A stretch of DNA of 26,012 nt from Acidobacteriota bacterium. Lineage in GTDB: Bacteria; Acidobacteriota; Vicinamibacteria; Vicinamibacterales; Vicinamibacteraceae. The position numbers and the translations under genes were made by a program. The notes under the pieces are model-generated. The model was not told the DNA's origin and ran no database searches. It was given only the letters and a program-made list of their open reading frames with translations. Location of the stretch: contig JAEZDP010000157.1 of the NCBI GenBank assembly GCA_023418055.1, forward strand, positions 1 through 26,012. The letters run 5' to 3'. Below are positions 1 through 7,628 of the stretch, one piece after another (the first letter of the stretch is position 1; each line of letters starts with the position of its first letter).

Positions 1-531
1 GTGAGGGCGCTGCTCGACGCCTCGGCCGCCTTCTCACGAAGTGCCGAGACCGCCCGCGACGCCGCGGAGACCGCCCGGCGTGCCGAAGCCGCGCCCTCGC
101 CTCCCGCACCGGCGGAGCCTCCACGCCCCGACGTGACCAGGAGCGCACCTGCCGCTCCGCCCATCGTCGAAGCGCCGCCTCCCGTCCGCGAGGCAACACC
201 GCCGCCCAGCCCCACCCCCGCGCCCGACGAGCGACCGGCCATCCAGGCCGTGCTCGATCAGTACGTCCGCGGTTACGAGACGCTCGACGTCGGCCTGGTT
301 CGACGCGTGTGGCCCTCCGCCCCGGCCCGGTTGAGTTTCGACGCATTCAACGCGCAGTCGGTGACCCTCGAGAACGTGCAAATGACGGTCAAGGGCGACA
401 CGGCGACCGTCACCTGCGTACGCCACGTCTCGGTACAGCCGAAGGCAGGGCGTCAGCAGTCACAGAATGCCCGCACCGCCTTCACCCTGCGCAAGCAGGC
501 CGGAGCCTGGGTGATTACCGACGTCAGGTAG
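1..531 (+). CDS. C-terminal part of a protein with an NTF2-like/SnoaL-type domain (5'-truncated by window edge)
   Basis: The frame is open from the first base, and the GTG at base 1 is probably internal, so this is read as the tail of a longer protein. Residues 1-30 are an Ala/Arg/Glu-rich helical stretch. Residues 31-75 are a Pro/Ala-rich linker with several PPP or PP runs. Residues 80-176 look like an NTF2-like fold: it starts with AIQAVLDQYVRGYETLDV and ends with the typical AWVITDVR strand. Such a tail is known at the C-terminus of some acidobacterial Ser/Thr kinases and lipoproteins, where it is thought to bind a ligand or partner. The upstream part is not visible, so no function is assigned. 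The gene downstream starts 75 bp later on the same strand. Confidence 0.6.
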   Translation: MRALLDASAAFSRSAETARDAAETARRAEAAPSPPAPAEPPRPDVTRSAPAAPPIVEAPPPVREATPPPSPTPAPDERPAIQAVLDQYVRGYETLDVGLVRRVWPSAPARLSFDAFNAQSVTLENVQMTVKGDTATVTCVRHVSVQPKAGRQQSQNARTAFTLRKQAGAWVITDVR

Positions 532-605
532 CCGCCGGCTGTTCGCCTGCGACAGGGCCTCTCGTTGTACTCGGAGTGCCACTCACGTGCAAAGGTGACC
601 TCCTG

Positions 606-1904
606 ATGCGACCGACAATGCTTCGATGTGTGGTGCTGGCCGTGGCCGCCTGCCTGCAGCCTGCCCTCTGTGCCGCGCAGGACGTGCCGTTGTCACAACT
701 GCTCGTGCAGCTGATTCAGTCGGACGTGCGCCTGGCCCCGCCGCCGGCCGGCTTCCCCAGCCATGAAGCCCACTTCATCCCCGGTGACGACCAGCGCCTC
801 GCGCCGGCCCTCTTCAACCAGCAGATCGTCACGCAACTGGCGACCTTCCCCATCGGCTCACCGTCCGGGGGCTTCAGCTTCACCTTCGACCCGACACTCG
901 GTACCTTCGAGCGGGCGACGCAGAGCTTCGGCCCCGCTTTCGCCGAACGGGCCCTCACCAACGGCAAGGGCAAGCTGACCTTCGGCGTGAACACCCAGTA
1001 CTCGAACTATTCGTCGTTCGAGGGCCAGAGCCTCGACAACGGCGACGTGAAGTTCTACCTGCGGCACGAAGACAGCGGCGGGCTGTTCTTCGAGGGCGAC
1101 GTCGTGGAGGCCGCGCTCGATCTCGACCTCTCGTCGTCCACCACGACGGCGTTTGCCAACTACGGCGTGTCCGACCGGTTCGACGTGGCCCTTGCCGTGC
1201 CCATCATTCGCGTCAGCATGAACGCACGGATCGACGCCGAGGTGCTGCCGTTCTCGACGCCGAACGTGCCCGGCATCCACGTCTTCCCGAACGGCACCAA
1301 GAATGCCGCCTTCAGCTCGTCCGGCAGCGCGTCCGGCATCGGCGACGTGCTGGTGCGCACGAAGTACCGATTCCTCGACTCGCCGGGCGGTGGTCTGGCC
1401 GCCGGCGTGGACCTGCGCCTGCCCACCGGCAATGACGAGGAACTCCTGGGCACGGGCGCCGCGGCCGTCACGGGCACACTCATCGGCTCCACGACCGTCG
1501 GACGGTTCGCGCCGCACTTCAACGTCGGCTTCACCAAGTCGGGGTCCGGCGACGTCGTGAACGCGCCCGACGAGTTCGGCTATCGGTTCGGCACCGAATA
1601 CGTCGTCACACCAACCGTCACCCTGACGGGCACCTTCATCGGCCGCACGCTCATCGACGCCGGCCGGCTGCAGTTGTCCACGACGTCGTGGAGCTTCCGC
1701 GACAACATGGGCGTCATGGGGAACACCACGTTCGACGAGTACACCGCGCGCGACGGCGCGCTGAATCTCGCCACGCTCGCGGTCGGCGGCAAGTTCAACG
1801 TCGCCGGCAACTTCCTCGTCTCGGCCAACGTCCTGGTGGCGCTGTCCTCGGCCGGCGTGACCGCGCGCGTGACCCCGGTGTTCGGCGTCGACTACTCGTT
1901 CTGA
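606..1904 (+). CDS. Outer-membrane beta-barrel protein, MetA-pathway/phenol-degradation transporter-like
   Basis: A 432-residue exported protein. The chosen ATG follows a GGTGA-type ribosome site and opens a clear signal peptide (MRPTMLRCVVLAVAACLQPALCAAQ, cleavage about residue 25). The open frame runs further upstream, but that part overlaps the previous gene and has no signal sequence. The mature part is rich in alternating beta-strand segments with Gly/Asn/Asp turns. It ends in Phe (FGVDYSF), the C-terminal signature of barrels inserted by the BAM complex. The pattern, with GIGDVLVRTKYRF, a DLRLPTGNDEELLGTG strand and a late VGGKFNV strand, matches the transporter-like family PF13557 (putative MetA-pathway of phenol degradation). 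The substrate cannot be read from sequence. A DUF1206 gene follows after 25 bp. Confidence 0.72.
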   Translation: MRPTMLRCVVLAVAACLQPALCAAQDVPLSQLLVQLIQSDVRLAPPPAGFPSHEAHFIPGDDQRLAPALFNQQIVTQLATFPIGSPSGGFSFTFDPTLGTFERATQSFGPAFAERALTNGKGKLTFGVNTQYSNYSSFEGQSLDNGDVKFYLRHEDSGGLFFEGDVVEAALDLDLSSSTTTAFANYGVSDRFDVALAVPIIRVSMNARIDAEVLPFSTPNVPGIHVFPNGTKNAAFSSSGSASGIGDVLVRTKYRFLDSPGGGLAAGVDLRLPTGNDEELLGTGAAAVTGTLIGSTTVGRFAPHFNVGFTKSGSGDVVNAPDEFGYRFGTEYVVTPTVTLTGTFIGRTLIDAGRLQLSTTSWSFRDNMGVMGNTTFDEYTARDGALNLATLAVGGKFNVAGNFLVSANVLVALSSAGVTARVTPVFGVDYSF

Positions 1905-1914
1905 CCCCGGTCAG
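1901..1914. repeat. Short palindrome at the stop codon of the barrel gene
   Basis: CTGACC-CC-GGTCAG is a perfect 6-bp inverted repeat that includes the stop codon. It could form a small hairpin, but there is no U-tract, so terminator activity is doubtful. Read on the minus strand it contains GGGGTCAG, the same octamer that starts the repeat array at 19961-20056; this may be chance. Confidence 0.3.
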
Positions 1915-1917
1915 GCG

Positions 1918-1923
1918 TAGGAT
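1918..1923 (+). promoter_or_regulatory. -10-like box TAGGAT, 6 nt before the DUF1206 ATG
   Basis: TAGGAT is followed by six bases and then the ATG at 1930. If it acts as a -10 element, the transcript would start at or next to the ATG (leaderless). The AGGA inside it could instead be a Shine-Dalgarno sequence at seven bases spacing, so the two readings compete. Confidence 0.35.
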
Positions 1924-1929
1924 GGGGCC

Positions 1930-2736
1930 ATGGCCCCGGAACCCGGTCGTGCAATCGTCCTGCTGGCCCGTGCGGGGTTCTTCACCAAGGGCGTGCTCTA
2001 CATGGTCGTCGGCTGGCTCGCAGCCAGCACGGCGTTCGGCGCCGGCGGACGACTCACCAGCACCGACGGCGCGCTCCTGACGGTGCTCCGCCAGCCGTAC
2101 GGCCGCGTGCTGCTGCTTGTGGCCATCGCGGGCCTGTGGGGCTATGCGCTCTGGCGCGGCATCCAGGCCGTCGCCGATCCGGACGGTGACGGAACGGACG
2201 CCAAAGGCCTCCTGACGCGGACCTCCTATCTACTGCGCGGCGTACTCTACGCCAGCCTCGGCTGGCAGGCCCTGCGCCTGTACCAAGGGCTGTCGGCAGG
2301 CACCGGCGACGACTCGGAAGCCGCCGACACCCTCGCCGCCCTCCCCTTCGGTGACTGGCTGCTCGTGCTGGTCGGGCTCGGGCTCATCGCGTATGCCGTC
2401 TACGAAGCCTGGCGCGCCTGGAGGTGTCGGCTGCCATCCGACCTCGACACCGGCCGCCTGCGGTCGGAGGCCGGAGAGTGGGCCGTGACCGTCAGCCGGT
2501 TCGGACTCGCCGCCCGCGCGGTGGTCTTTGCCGTCATCGGCGGCACGGCCATCCAGGCGGGCCTGCAGGGCAACGCCTCCGACATGGAGGGCACCGAAGG
2601 GGCGCTGCGCATCCTCGCCAGCAACCCGGGCGGGACGGGCCAGGCACTGCTGGTCGTGGTCGGCATCGGCCTCATCGCCTACGGCTTCTACCAGATGGTG
2701 CACGCGCGCTACCTCCACATCCGCCGGGTCGCCTGA
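1930..2736 (+). CDS. DUF1206 integral membrane protein
   Basis: A 268-residue inner-membrane protein built from three repeats of about 85 residues (about 10-85, 95-165 and 185-260). Each repeat carries two hydrophobic helices with the recurring pattern R-x-G-(F/Y)-x-x-(K/R)-G-x-(L/V)-Y, for example RAGFFTKGVLYMVVGWLA and RFGLAARAVVFAVIGG. This three-fold two-helix layout is the hallmark of PF06724 (DUF1206), giving six transmembrane segments in all. The molecular function of the family is not established. The full length fits the family, and the start at 1930 is the only ATG that keeps the first repeat intact. It is transcribed in the same direction as the genes on both sides. Confidence 0.85.
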   Translation: MAPEPGRAIVLLARAGFFTKGVLYMVVGWLAASTAFGAGGRLTSTDGALLTVLRQPYGRVLLLVAIAGLWGYALWRGIQAVADPDGDGTDAKGLLTRTSYLLRGVLYASLGWQALRLYQGLSAGTGDDSEAADTLAALPFGDWLLVLVGLGLIAYAVYEAWRAWRCRLPSDLDTGRLRSEAGEWAVTVSRFGLAARAVVFAVIGGTAIQAGLQGNASDMEGTEGALRILASNPGGTGQALLVVVGIGLIAYGFYQMVHARYLHIRRVA

Positions 2737-2779
2737 CGCCCGGGCACCGGTCCCTCGCCCGCCGCAGCCCTTCTTTGGA

Positions 2780-2785
2780 TACCAT
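2780..2785 (+). promoter_or_regulatory. -10-like box TACCAT, 6 nt before the DUF305 ATG
   Basis: TACCAT is followed by six bases (GTGCCG) and the ATG at 2792. No Shine-Dalgarno sequence is present between them, so a leaderless transcript is the simplest reading for this start. Confidence 0.4.
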
Positions 2786-2791
2786 GTGCCG

Positions 2792-3463
2792 ATGGCCGTT
2801 CCGCCCCAGGCGTTCCGGTTGGTCCTGTCGGCGCTCTCCGTCACGGCGCTCGGTACGACGGTGATGGGAGGATCTGTGGGGGCGCAGCCCGCCGCCGGCC
2901 CTCGCCTGGTGCAGCCCGGCGCGCCCGGCGAGCCGACACGTCCGATCACCGCGGCGGAAGCTGCCGACACCTCGGGCGTGACGCATACCGCCGCTGACGT
3001 CGCCTTCATGCGCGACATGATTGCGCACCACGCGCAGGCGCTCGAGATGACCGCCGCCGCCAGGGAACGGGCCTCGAGCGACGACCTGCGTACCCTGGCG
3101 CTGCGCATCGAGGTCTCGCAGGCCGACGAGATGGCGATGATGCGCGCCTGGCTGACCCAGCGCGGCGAAACGTTGCCCGACAGCCACGCGCATCATGGGC
3201 ACGACGCGCCGCTCATGCCCGGCATGTTGACGCCAGAGGAGATGGCGGCGCTGCTCGCCAGCAGGGGGCCGCTCTTCGATCGGCTCTTCCTCACGGGCAT
3301 GATCAAGCACCACGAAGGCGCGCTCGCGATGGTGCGCACGCTCTTTGCCACGCCAGGCGCCGGCCAGGAACCGGCCCTCTTCGCCTTTGCGTCGGATGTC
3401 GAAGCCGACCAGTCCATGGAAATCAGGCGCATGCGCGCCCTGCTGAAGGAGATCGCCGAATGA
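2792..3463 (+). CDS. Exported DUF305 protein (ferritin-like helical bundle)
   Basis: A 223-residue protein with a signal peptide (about residues 1-31, ending SVGAQ). The body has the two DUF305 (PF03713) signature repeats: FMRDMIAHHAQALEM at about 72-86 and GMIKHHEGALAM at about 169-180. Each holds a conserved His-His pair on a predicted helix. Between them lies a His/Met-rich loop (SHAHHGHDAPLMPGM, 131-145) that would suit metal binding, possibly copper; that is inference. The family is a ferritin-like helical bundle of unclear role, often exported. The frame is open further upstream, but only the ATG at 2792 gives a signal peptide. Its stop overlaps the next start by 4 bp (ATGA), which implies translational coupling to the LVIVD gene. 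Confidence 0.85.
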   Translation: MAVPPQAFRLVLSALSVTALGTTVMGGSVGAQPAAGPRLVQPGAPGEPTRPITAAEAADTSGVTHTAADVAFMRDMIAHHAQALEMTAAARERASSDDLRTLALRIEVSQADEMAMMRAWLTQRGETLPDSHAHHGHDAPLMPGMLTPEEMAALLASRGPLFDRLFLTGMIKHHEGALAMVRTLFATPGAGQEPALFAFASDVEADQSMEIRRMRALLKEIAE

Positions 3464-5337
3464 GTGCTGTCGTAGCGCGGGGCGTGCCGGCCCTGCTGGT
3501 AGTGCTGCTGGGGTCGGCGATTGTCGCCCAGCAGCCCGCATCGCCAACCGTGGATCCGCGTGTCGGCCTCGCTGGCGGGTTCGATGATGCGGGGGTGGCC
3601 GCGCGTCACATGGAACTGGTCGCCCACCTGCCGAAGCCGGATGGGTTCTTCGACCCGGCGGCCCCTGCCGGCAGACCCACGCCGCCCGAGAGTCCTGAGC
3701 CTGCCGCCGCAGATGCCCCGGCCGCCGAGCCTCCTGCCGCAAAGGCGCCGCCTGCGCCCTTCACGGGACTGAACTTCGCCAACACCGACCTGGCCTTCAG
3801 CGGCACCACGCTGTTCATCGGCAACTTCAACGGCTTCAACGTCTACGATGTCGCCAATCCCCGCGAGCCCGTACTTGTCACCTCGGTGGCGTGTCCGGGC
3901 GGTCAGGGCGACGTGTCGGTGCACGGCAACCTCCTGTTCATGTCGGTCGAGCAGACCCGGGGACGCCTCGACTGCGGCACGGGTGGCGTGGAGGCGCCGG
4001 TCAGCGCCGAACGCTTCCGCGGCGTGCGCATCTTCGACATCAGCGACGTGCGCAATCCGACGCAGGTCGCCGCGGTCCAGACCTGCCGCGGATCGCACAC
4101 CCACACGCTCGTCACGCGGCCCGACGATGCGGACCGCGTCTACATCTACGGCTCCGGCACCGCCACGACACGCTCGGGCGAGGAACTGGCCGGCTGCTCC
4201 GACGGCGACCCCACCGAGAACCCCGACACCGCCCTCTTCAGCATCGACGTCATCGAGGTCCCGCTCGCCGCGCCGCAGCAGGCGCGCATCGTCAGTCGTC
4301 CACGCATCTTCGCCGACGAGAAGACCGGCGCCATCGCCGGCCTCTGGCAGGGCGGCGACCACGGGCCCGGCACCCAGAAGACGGCCGTTACCAACCAGTG
4401 CCACGACATCACGGTGTACCCGGCGATTGGCCTTGCGGCCGGCGCCTGCTCCGGCAACGGCATCCTGCTCGACATCTCCGATCCCGTCGAGCCCAAGCGC
4501 CTGGATCACGTCGTCGACAAGAACTTCGCCTACTGGCACTCAGCGACGTTCAGCAACGATGGCAGCAAAGTGATCTTCACCGACGAGTGGGGCGGCGGCC
4601 TCCGGCCTCGCTGTCTGGCGTCCGACCAGCCCAACTGGGGCGCCAACGCGATCTTCGAGGTGGTGGACCGCAAGTTGAAGTTCGCCAGCTACTACAAGCT
4701 GCCCGCGGCCCAGACCGCGCAGGAGAACTGCGTCGCGCACAACGGCTCGCTCGTGCCGGTGCCTGGGCGCGACATCAAGGTGCAGGCGTGGTACCAGGGT
4801 GGCGTGTCGGTGTTCGACTTCACCGACCCGGCCAAGCCCTTCGAGATCGCGTTCTTCGATCGCGGCCCGCTCGACCCGTCCACGCTCATCACCGGCGGCT
4901 ACTGGTCGGCCTACTGGTTCAACGGCTACATCTACGGGGCCGAGATGGCGCGCGGTCTCGACGTCTTCCGCCTGATGCCGAGCGAACACCTCTCACAGGC
5001 CGAACTCGACGCCGCCGCGCTCGTGCAGGCCGAGCGGTTCAACGTCCAGCATCAGGACCGCACGGTCTGGCCGGCCCATCCCACCGTGGCTCGCGCGTAC
5101 CTTGCGCAACTGGAGCGGTCTGGCGGGCTGACCGCAGCACAGGCCACGACCGTGCGCAACATGCTCAGCGCGATGCCGGGCGGCGGGGGCACCACGCAGA
5201 GCGCCGAGGGCATGGCTCCGCAGAAGGAAGTGCTCGCCGACCTCGTGGCTGCCGCGAACAAGGCGCAGGGGCTCGATGCCGTCAGATTGCGGGCCCTCGT
5301 GGCGACCCTCGGTGCGCTGACCAGTGGGCGTGTCTGA
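3460..5337 (+). CDS. Exported LVIVD-repeat beta-propeller protein
   Basis: A 625-residue protein with a signal peptide (about 1-24, ending VAQQ), then a Pro/Ala-rich linker at about 65-103. A long propeller domain follows (about 105-510) with LVIVD-type repeats (PF08309): LFIGNFNGFNVYDVANPREPVLVTSV, VRIFDISDVRNPTQVAAV, ILLDISDPVEPKRLDHV and VSVFDFTDPAKPFEIAFFD. It contains His-rich loops (RGSHTHTLV, YWHSATF, NCVAHNGS) and many Cys, as expected for an extracytoplasmic fold. The last 100 residues are helical with a Gly-rich hinge. LVIVD proteins are surface or periplasmic and their ligand is mostly unknown. The gene overlaps DUF305 by 4 bp and the next gene by 14 bp. The shared unit suggests that it works with the DUF305 protein and the membrane sensor. 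Confidence 0.85.
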   Translation: MSAVVARGVPALLVVLLGSAIVAQQPASPTVDPRVGLAGGFDDAGVAARHMELVAHLPKPDGFFDPAAPAGRPTPPESPEPAAADAPAAEPPAAKAPPAPFTGLNFANTDLAFSGTTLFIGNFNGFNVYDVANPREPVLVTSVACPGGQGDVSVHGNLLFMSVEQTRGRLDCGTGGVEAPVSAERFRGVRIFDISDVRNPTQVAAVQTCRGSHTHTLVTRPDDADRVYIYGSGTATTRSGEELAGCSDGDPTENPDTALFSIDVIEVPLAAPQQARIVSRPRIFADEKTGAIAGLWQGGDHGPGTQKTAVTNQCHDITVYPAIGLAAGACSGNGILLDISDPVEPKRLDHVVDKNFAYWHSATFSNDGSKVIFTDEWGGGLRPRCLASDQPNWGANAIFEVVDRKLKFASYYKLPAAQTAQENCVAHNGSLVPVPGRDIKVQAWYQGGVSVFDFTDPAKPFEIAFFDRGPLDPSTLITGGYWSAYWFNGYIYGAEMARGLDVFRLMPSEHLSQAELDAAALVQAERFNVQHQDRTVWPAHPTVARAYLAQLERSGGLTAAQATTVRNMLSAMPGGGGTTQSAEGMAPQKEVLADLVAAANKAQGLDAVRLRALVATLGALTSGRV

Positions 5338-6610
5338 GCAGACCACGGCCCTGCTCGTCCTCACCGGCACGCTGGTGGCGGCGCTCGTGGCCTTCGGGTT
5401 GCTGCTCGTCTGCATCCGCCACCGGGGGGCGCCAGCGGCCGTCGCCGTGGGCGTGCTGCAACTGGGCGTGATGGTGATCACGCTGGGCTCTGTGATGATC
5501 CTGCTGGGTGACGGCGGTTCCGCCGCCGTCGTCGTCTACTACCTGCGCTTCGTGGGGTATCTGGCGGGGCCGGTCGCTGCGCTGCTCATCGCGCTCGAAG
5601 TCACGGGCCGGCGCCATGTCATCCGGCCGTGGCTGGTGGCGGCGGTGCTGATCGTGCCGGTGACCACGCTGGCCATCATCGTCGTGGCGCCCGAGTGGAT
5701 GGCCGTGCCGGTCTTCGAGCGTCAGGCGGGCTTGACGATGTGGCGGCCGGTGACGGGGCCGTGGTTCCCGGTCTATCTCACCTACACCGAAGGGTTGATG
5801 GTCGTGATCATCGCGCTGCTGCTGTGGCACGCGGCGCGCCACGCCGGCCGCGAACGAGCCCGCAGCGGCCTGCTTGCCGTTGGCGCCGTGCTTCCTGTCG
5901 CCGTGGACATCTTCACGAGGGTCGTCGCCGTCCCCCGCGACCTCATCACCCTGGCCGTGTCGCTCAGCTTTCTCGGCACCGGCGTCGTCTTCGCGTGGGT
6001 GATGCTGCGGCATCGCTTCATCGCGCTATCGCCCCTGGCCATCGGCCTGTTCGACGCGGTCGGCGAGCCGATCTACGCGATCGACGACTCGAACCGGCTG
6101 AGCCTGGTCAACAAGGCGTTCGCCCAGTTGTGCGGCACGAGGCCTGATGCGCTGGTGGGAATGCGCCCTGGCGAGGTCAGGGCGGCTCCCGATCTCGGCG
6201 CGCTGCTCTCTCGGGCGCCGTCGCAGGGGCCTGACGACGAGGTGCACGTGATGGCGGGCGCCGACGGGCGCGTGCGGTCGTGGCTGGTGAGCCGATCGAC
6301 GCTCACCGACGGCGACGGCACGCGGTTGCGCGTGGGGGTCCTGCGCGACATCACCGAGCGGAAGGACGCCGAAGACCAGCGCGACAAGCTCGTGGAGGAA
6401 CTGCGCGACGCGCTGGCCAACGTCAAGACGCTGCGCGGGTTCATCCCGATCTGTGCCGCCTGCCACAAGGTGCGCGACGACAAGGGCTACTGGCAGGCCG
6501 TCGAGGAGTTCGTCCGCGACCACACGGACGCGCAGTTCAGCCACGGCCTGTGCCCGTCGTGCGCGCCGAGATTCTTCCCGGACGTGGACGTGCCCGGCGA
6601 CGAACGCTGA
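5324..6610 (+). CDS. 7TM-PAS membrane receptor with Cys4 C-terminal tail, no kinase domain
   Basis: A 428-residue protein. About residues 8-230 hold seven hydrophobic segments, resembling the 7TM N-terminal module of some histidine kinases (PF16927-like). A PAS domain follows (about 240-350: IGLFDAVGEPIYAIDDSNRLSLVNKAFAQL, ending VLRDITERKDAEDQRDKL), then a short coiled coil. There is no HisKA or HATPase domain. Instead the last 60 residues form a compact tail with CAAC (377-380) and HGLCPSC (His407, Cys410, Cys413) plus DDKGYW. This is a recurrent ending of PAS and REC proteins whose job is not known to me; the four Cys suggest zinc binding (inference). Start: GTG at 5324 overlaps the LVIVD gene by 14 bp; GTG at 5330 is an alternative. 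Confidence 0.78.
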   Translation: MGVSEQTTALLVLTGTLVAALVAFGLLLVCIRHRGAPAAVAVGVLQLGVMVITLGSVMILLGDGGSAAVVVYYLRFVGYLAGPVAALLIALEVTGRRHVIRPWLVAAVLIVPVTTLAIIVVAPEWMAVPVFERQAGLTMWRPVTGPWFPVYLTYTEGLMVVIIALLLWHAARHAGRERARSGLLAVGAVLPVAVDIFTRVVAVPRDLITLAVSLSFLGTGVVFAWVMLRHRFIALSPLAIGLFDAVGEPIYAIDDSNRLSLVNKAFAQLCGTRPDALVGMRPGEVRAAPDLGALLSRAPSQGPDDEVHVMAGADGRVRSWLVSRSTLTDGDGTRLRVGVLRDITERKDAEDQRDKLVEELRDALANVKTLRGFIPICAACHKVRDDKGYWQAVEEFVRDHTDAQFSHGLCPSCAPRFFPDVDVPGDER

Positions 6611-6629
6611 GCCGCTCTGCTCTCAACCT

Positions 6630-6645
6630 GCACGCCAGGACGTGC
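6630..6645. terminator. Possible bidirectional terminator hairpin between convergent genes
   Basis: GCACG (6630-6634) and CGTGC (6641-6645) form a 5-bp stem with a 6-base loop between the end of the 7TM-PAS gene and the end of the metallo-beta-lactamase gene. There is no T-run on either strand, so this is a weak candidate based mainly on position. Confidence 0.3.
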
Positions 6646-6647
6646 GG

Positions 6648-7553
6648 CTATCGGCCCTTCCGCTCCTCTGCCACCCGACGTTCCAGGCGAGACCGCGCGT
6701 CGGACGCATAGGCCCGGCACCCCCCGGGATCGACGAACGGGTCAGGGGTGAGGCCTGCCCGCCGCCGTGCCAGCTTGCCGTCGATGTCGGTGAAGCCGGG
6801 GTGTGCGGCGATGACGATGTCGCAGGGGAGCGCTGCGACCTTGTCGATCGAGGCTCGGAACTGCGCGACCCTGTCCCCACCCTGTCCGGGCGCCGTATAG
6901 AGAAACTCAGGCGCCGACACCGCGGTCAGGCTGTCGGCGTACACGACGTCGAGGCAGCGTTCGGTCTCACAAGCCCGCCACGTCCAGCTGGTGCCTCCGG
7001 GCGTGTGCCCCGGCGTGTGATGCATCGTCAGCACCACGCCGCCGATGGCGATGGTCTCCTGATCGGCAACCACTCGCACCTGCGTGACCGCAGGGAACGT
7101 GCCGTCGAGGGCGTGCTGAGGGTCGTCTGGCGTCGGAGCGCCGGCCTCGAGGGCCCGGGCGCCCGCGGCGCTCGACACGACGGTGGCGCCGCTCAGCCGC
7201 TGGAGTGCCGCCAGCCCGCCCACATGGTCGAAATGCGCGTGCGAATGCAGGAGGTAGCGTACGTCCTCGGTACGGAACCCCAGCGCCCGGATGTTGGCGT
7301 CGATGAGCGCTGCCGACTGTGGCAGGCCGCCGTCGATGAGGACATGTCCGTCTGGCGACGTCACGAGCACGGCCGACAGGCCACCGACACCGACGAAGTA
7401 GGTGTTGCCCCACACCTTGAACGGCTCGCGCGGCGCATTCCACTCGTCGCAGGCCTCACAGACGATGGGTGGGTCGGGGCGGAGTGTGGACCTCCCGGGC
7501 TCCTGGACGGTGACGGCGGCGATGGCGAACAGAACGAGAAGATGCGGCAGCAT
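6648..7553 (-). CDS. Subclass B3 metallo-beta-lactamase
   Basis: A 301-residue exported metallohydrolase. The signal peptide is about 1-17. The MBL fold carries HSHAHFDH at 103-110, giving the B3 zinc ligands His105, His107, Asp109 and His110 (standard numbers 116, 118, 120, 121). His183 in PGHTPGGTSW (standard 196) and His251 in AAHPGF (standard 263) complete the set. Ser208 in YADSLT sits where B3 enzymes have Ser221 instead of the B1 Cys. The opening CEACDEWNAPREPFKVWGNTYFVG and the length also fit B3 enzymes, which hydrolyse beta-lactams in the periplasm. B3-like enzymes are common on chromosomes of soil bacteria, so the natural role may not be resistance. It diverges from the DAHP synthase gene across 75 bp and ends convergent to the 7TM-PAS gene. 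Confidence 0.85.
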   Translation of the reverse strand: MLPHLLVLFAIAAVTVQEPGRSTLRPDPPIVCEACDEWNAPREPFKVWGNTYFVGVGGLSAVLVTSPDGHVLIDGGLPQSAALIDANIRALGFRTEDVRYLLHSHAHFDHVGGLAALQRLSGATVVSSAAGARALEAGAPTPDDPQHALDGTFPAVTQVRVVADQETIAIGGVVLTMHHTPGHTPGGTSWTWRACETERCLDVVYADSLTAVSAPEFLYTAPGQGGDRVAQFRASIDKVAALPCDIVIAAHPGFTDIDGKLARRRAGLTPDPFVDPGGCRAYASDARSRLERRVAEERKGR

Positions 7554-7563
7554 GGCGGCATCG

Positions 7564-7569
7564 ACGATA
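7564..7569 (-). promoter_or_regulatory. Extended -10-like box TGC-TATCGT before the beta-lactamase ATG
   Basis: On the minus strand TATCGT, preceded by TGC (extended -10 form), lies ten bases before the ATG at 7553. No Shine-Dalgarno sequence is visible, so a very short or absent leader is likely if this box is used. Confidence 0.35.
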
Positions 7570-7612
7570 GCACCTGGCGCGCCGACGCGGAGGCGTGCCC
7601 GCCGAGGTGCGG

Positions 7613-7618
7613 TACGCT
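7613..7618 (+). promoter_or_regulatory. -10-like box TACGCT before the DAHP synthase ATG
   Basis: TACGCT lies ten bases before the ATG at 7629. A GGAG (7621-7624) sits between them at four bases from the ATG and may be the ribosome site if transcription starts further upstream. The two readings exclude each other. Confidence 0.3.
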
Positions 7619-7628
7619 ATGGAGACGT

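Noticed and set aside
3891..5471. 526-codon open frame overlapping the LVIVD gene
   Set aside because: Arg-rich shadow frame with no domain, lying over a gene with signal peptide and clear repeats.
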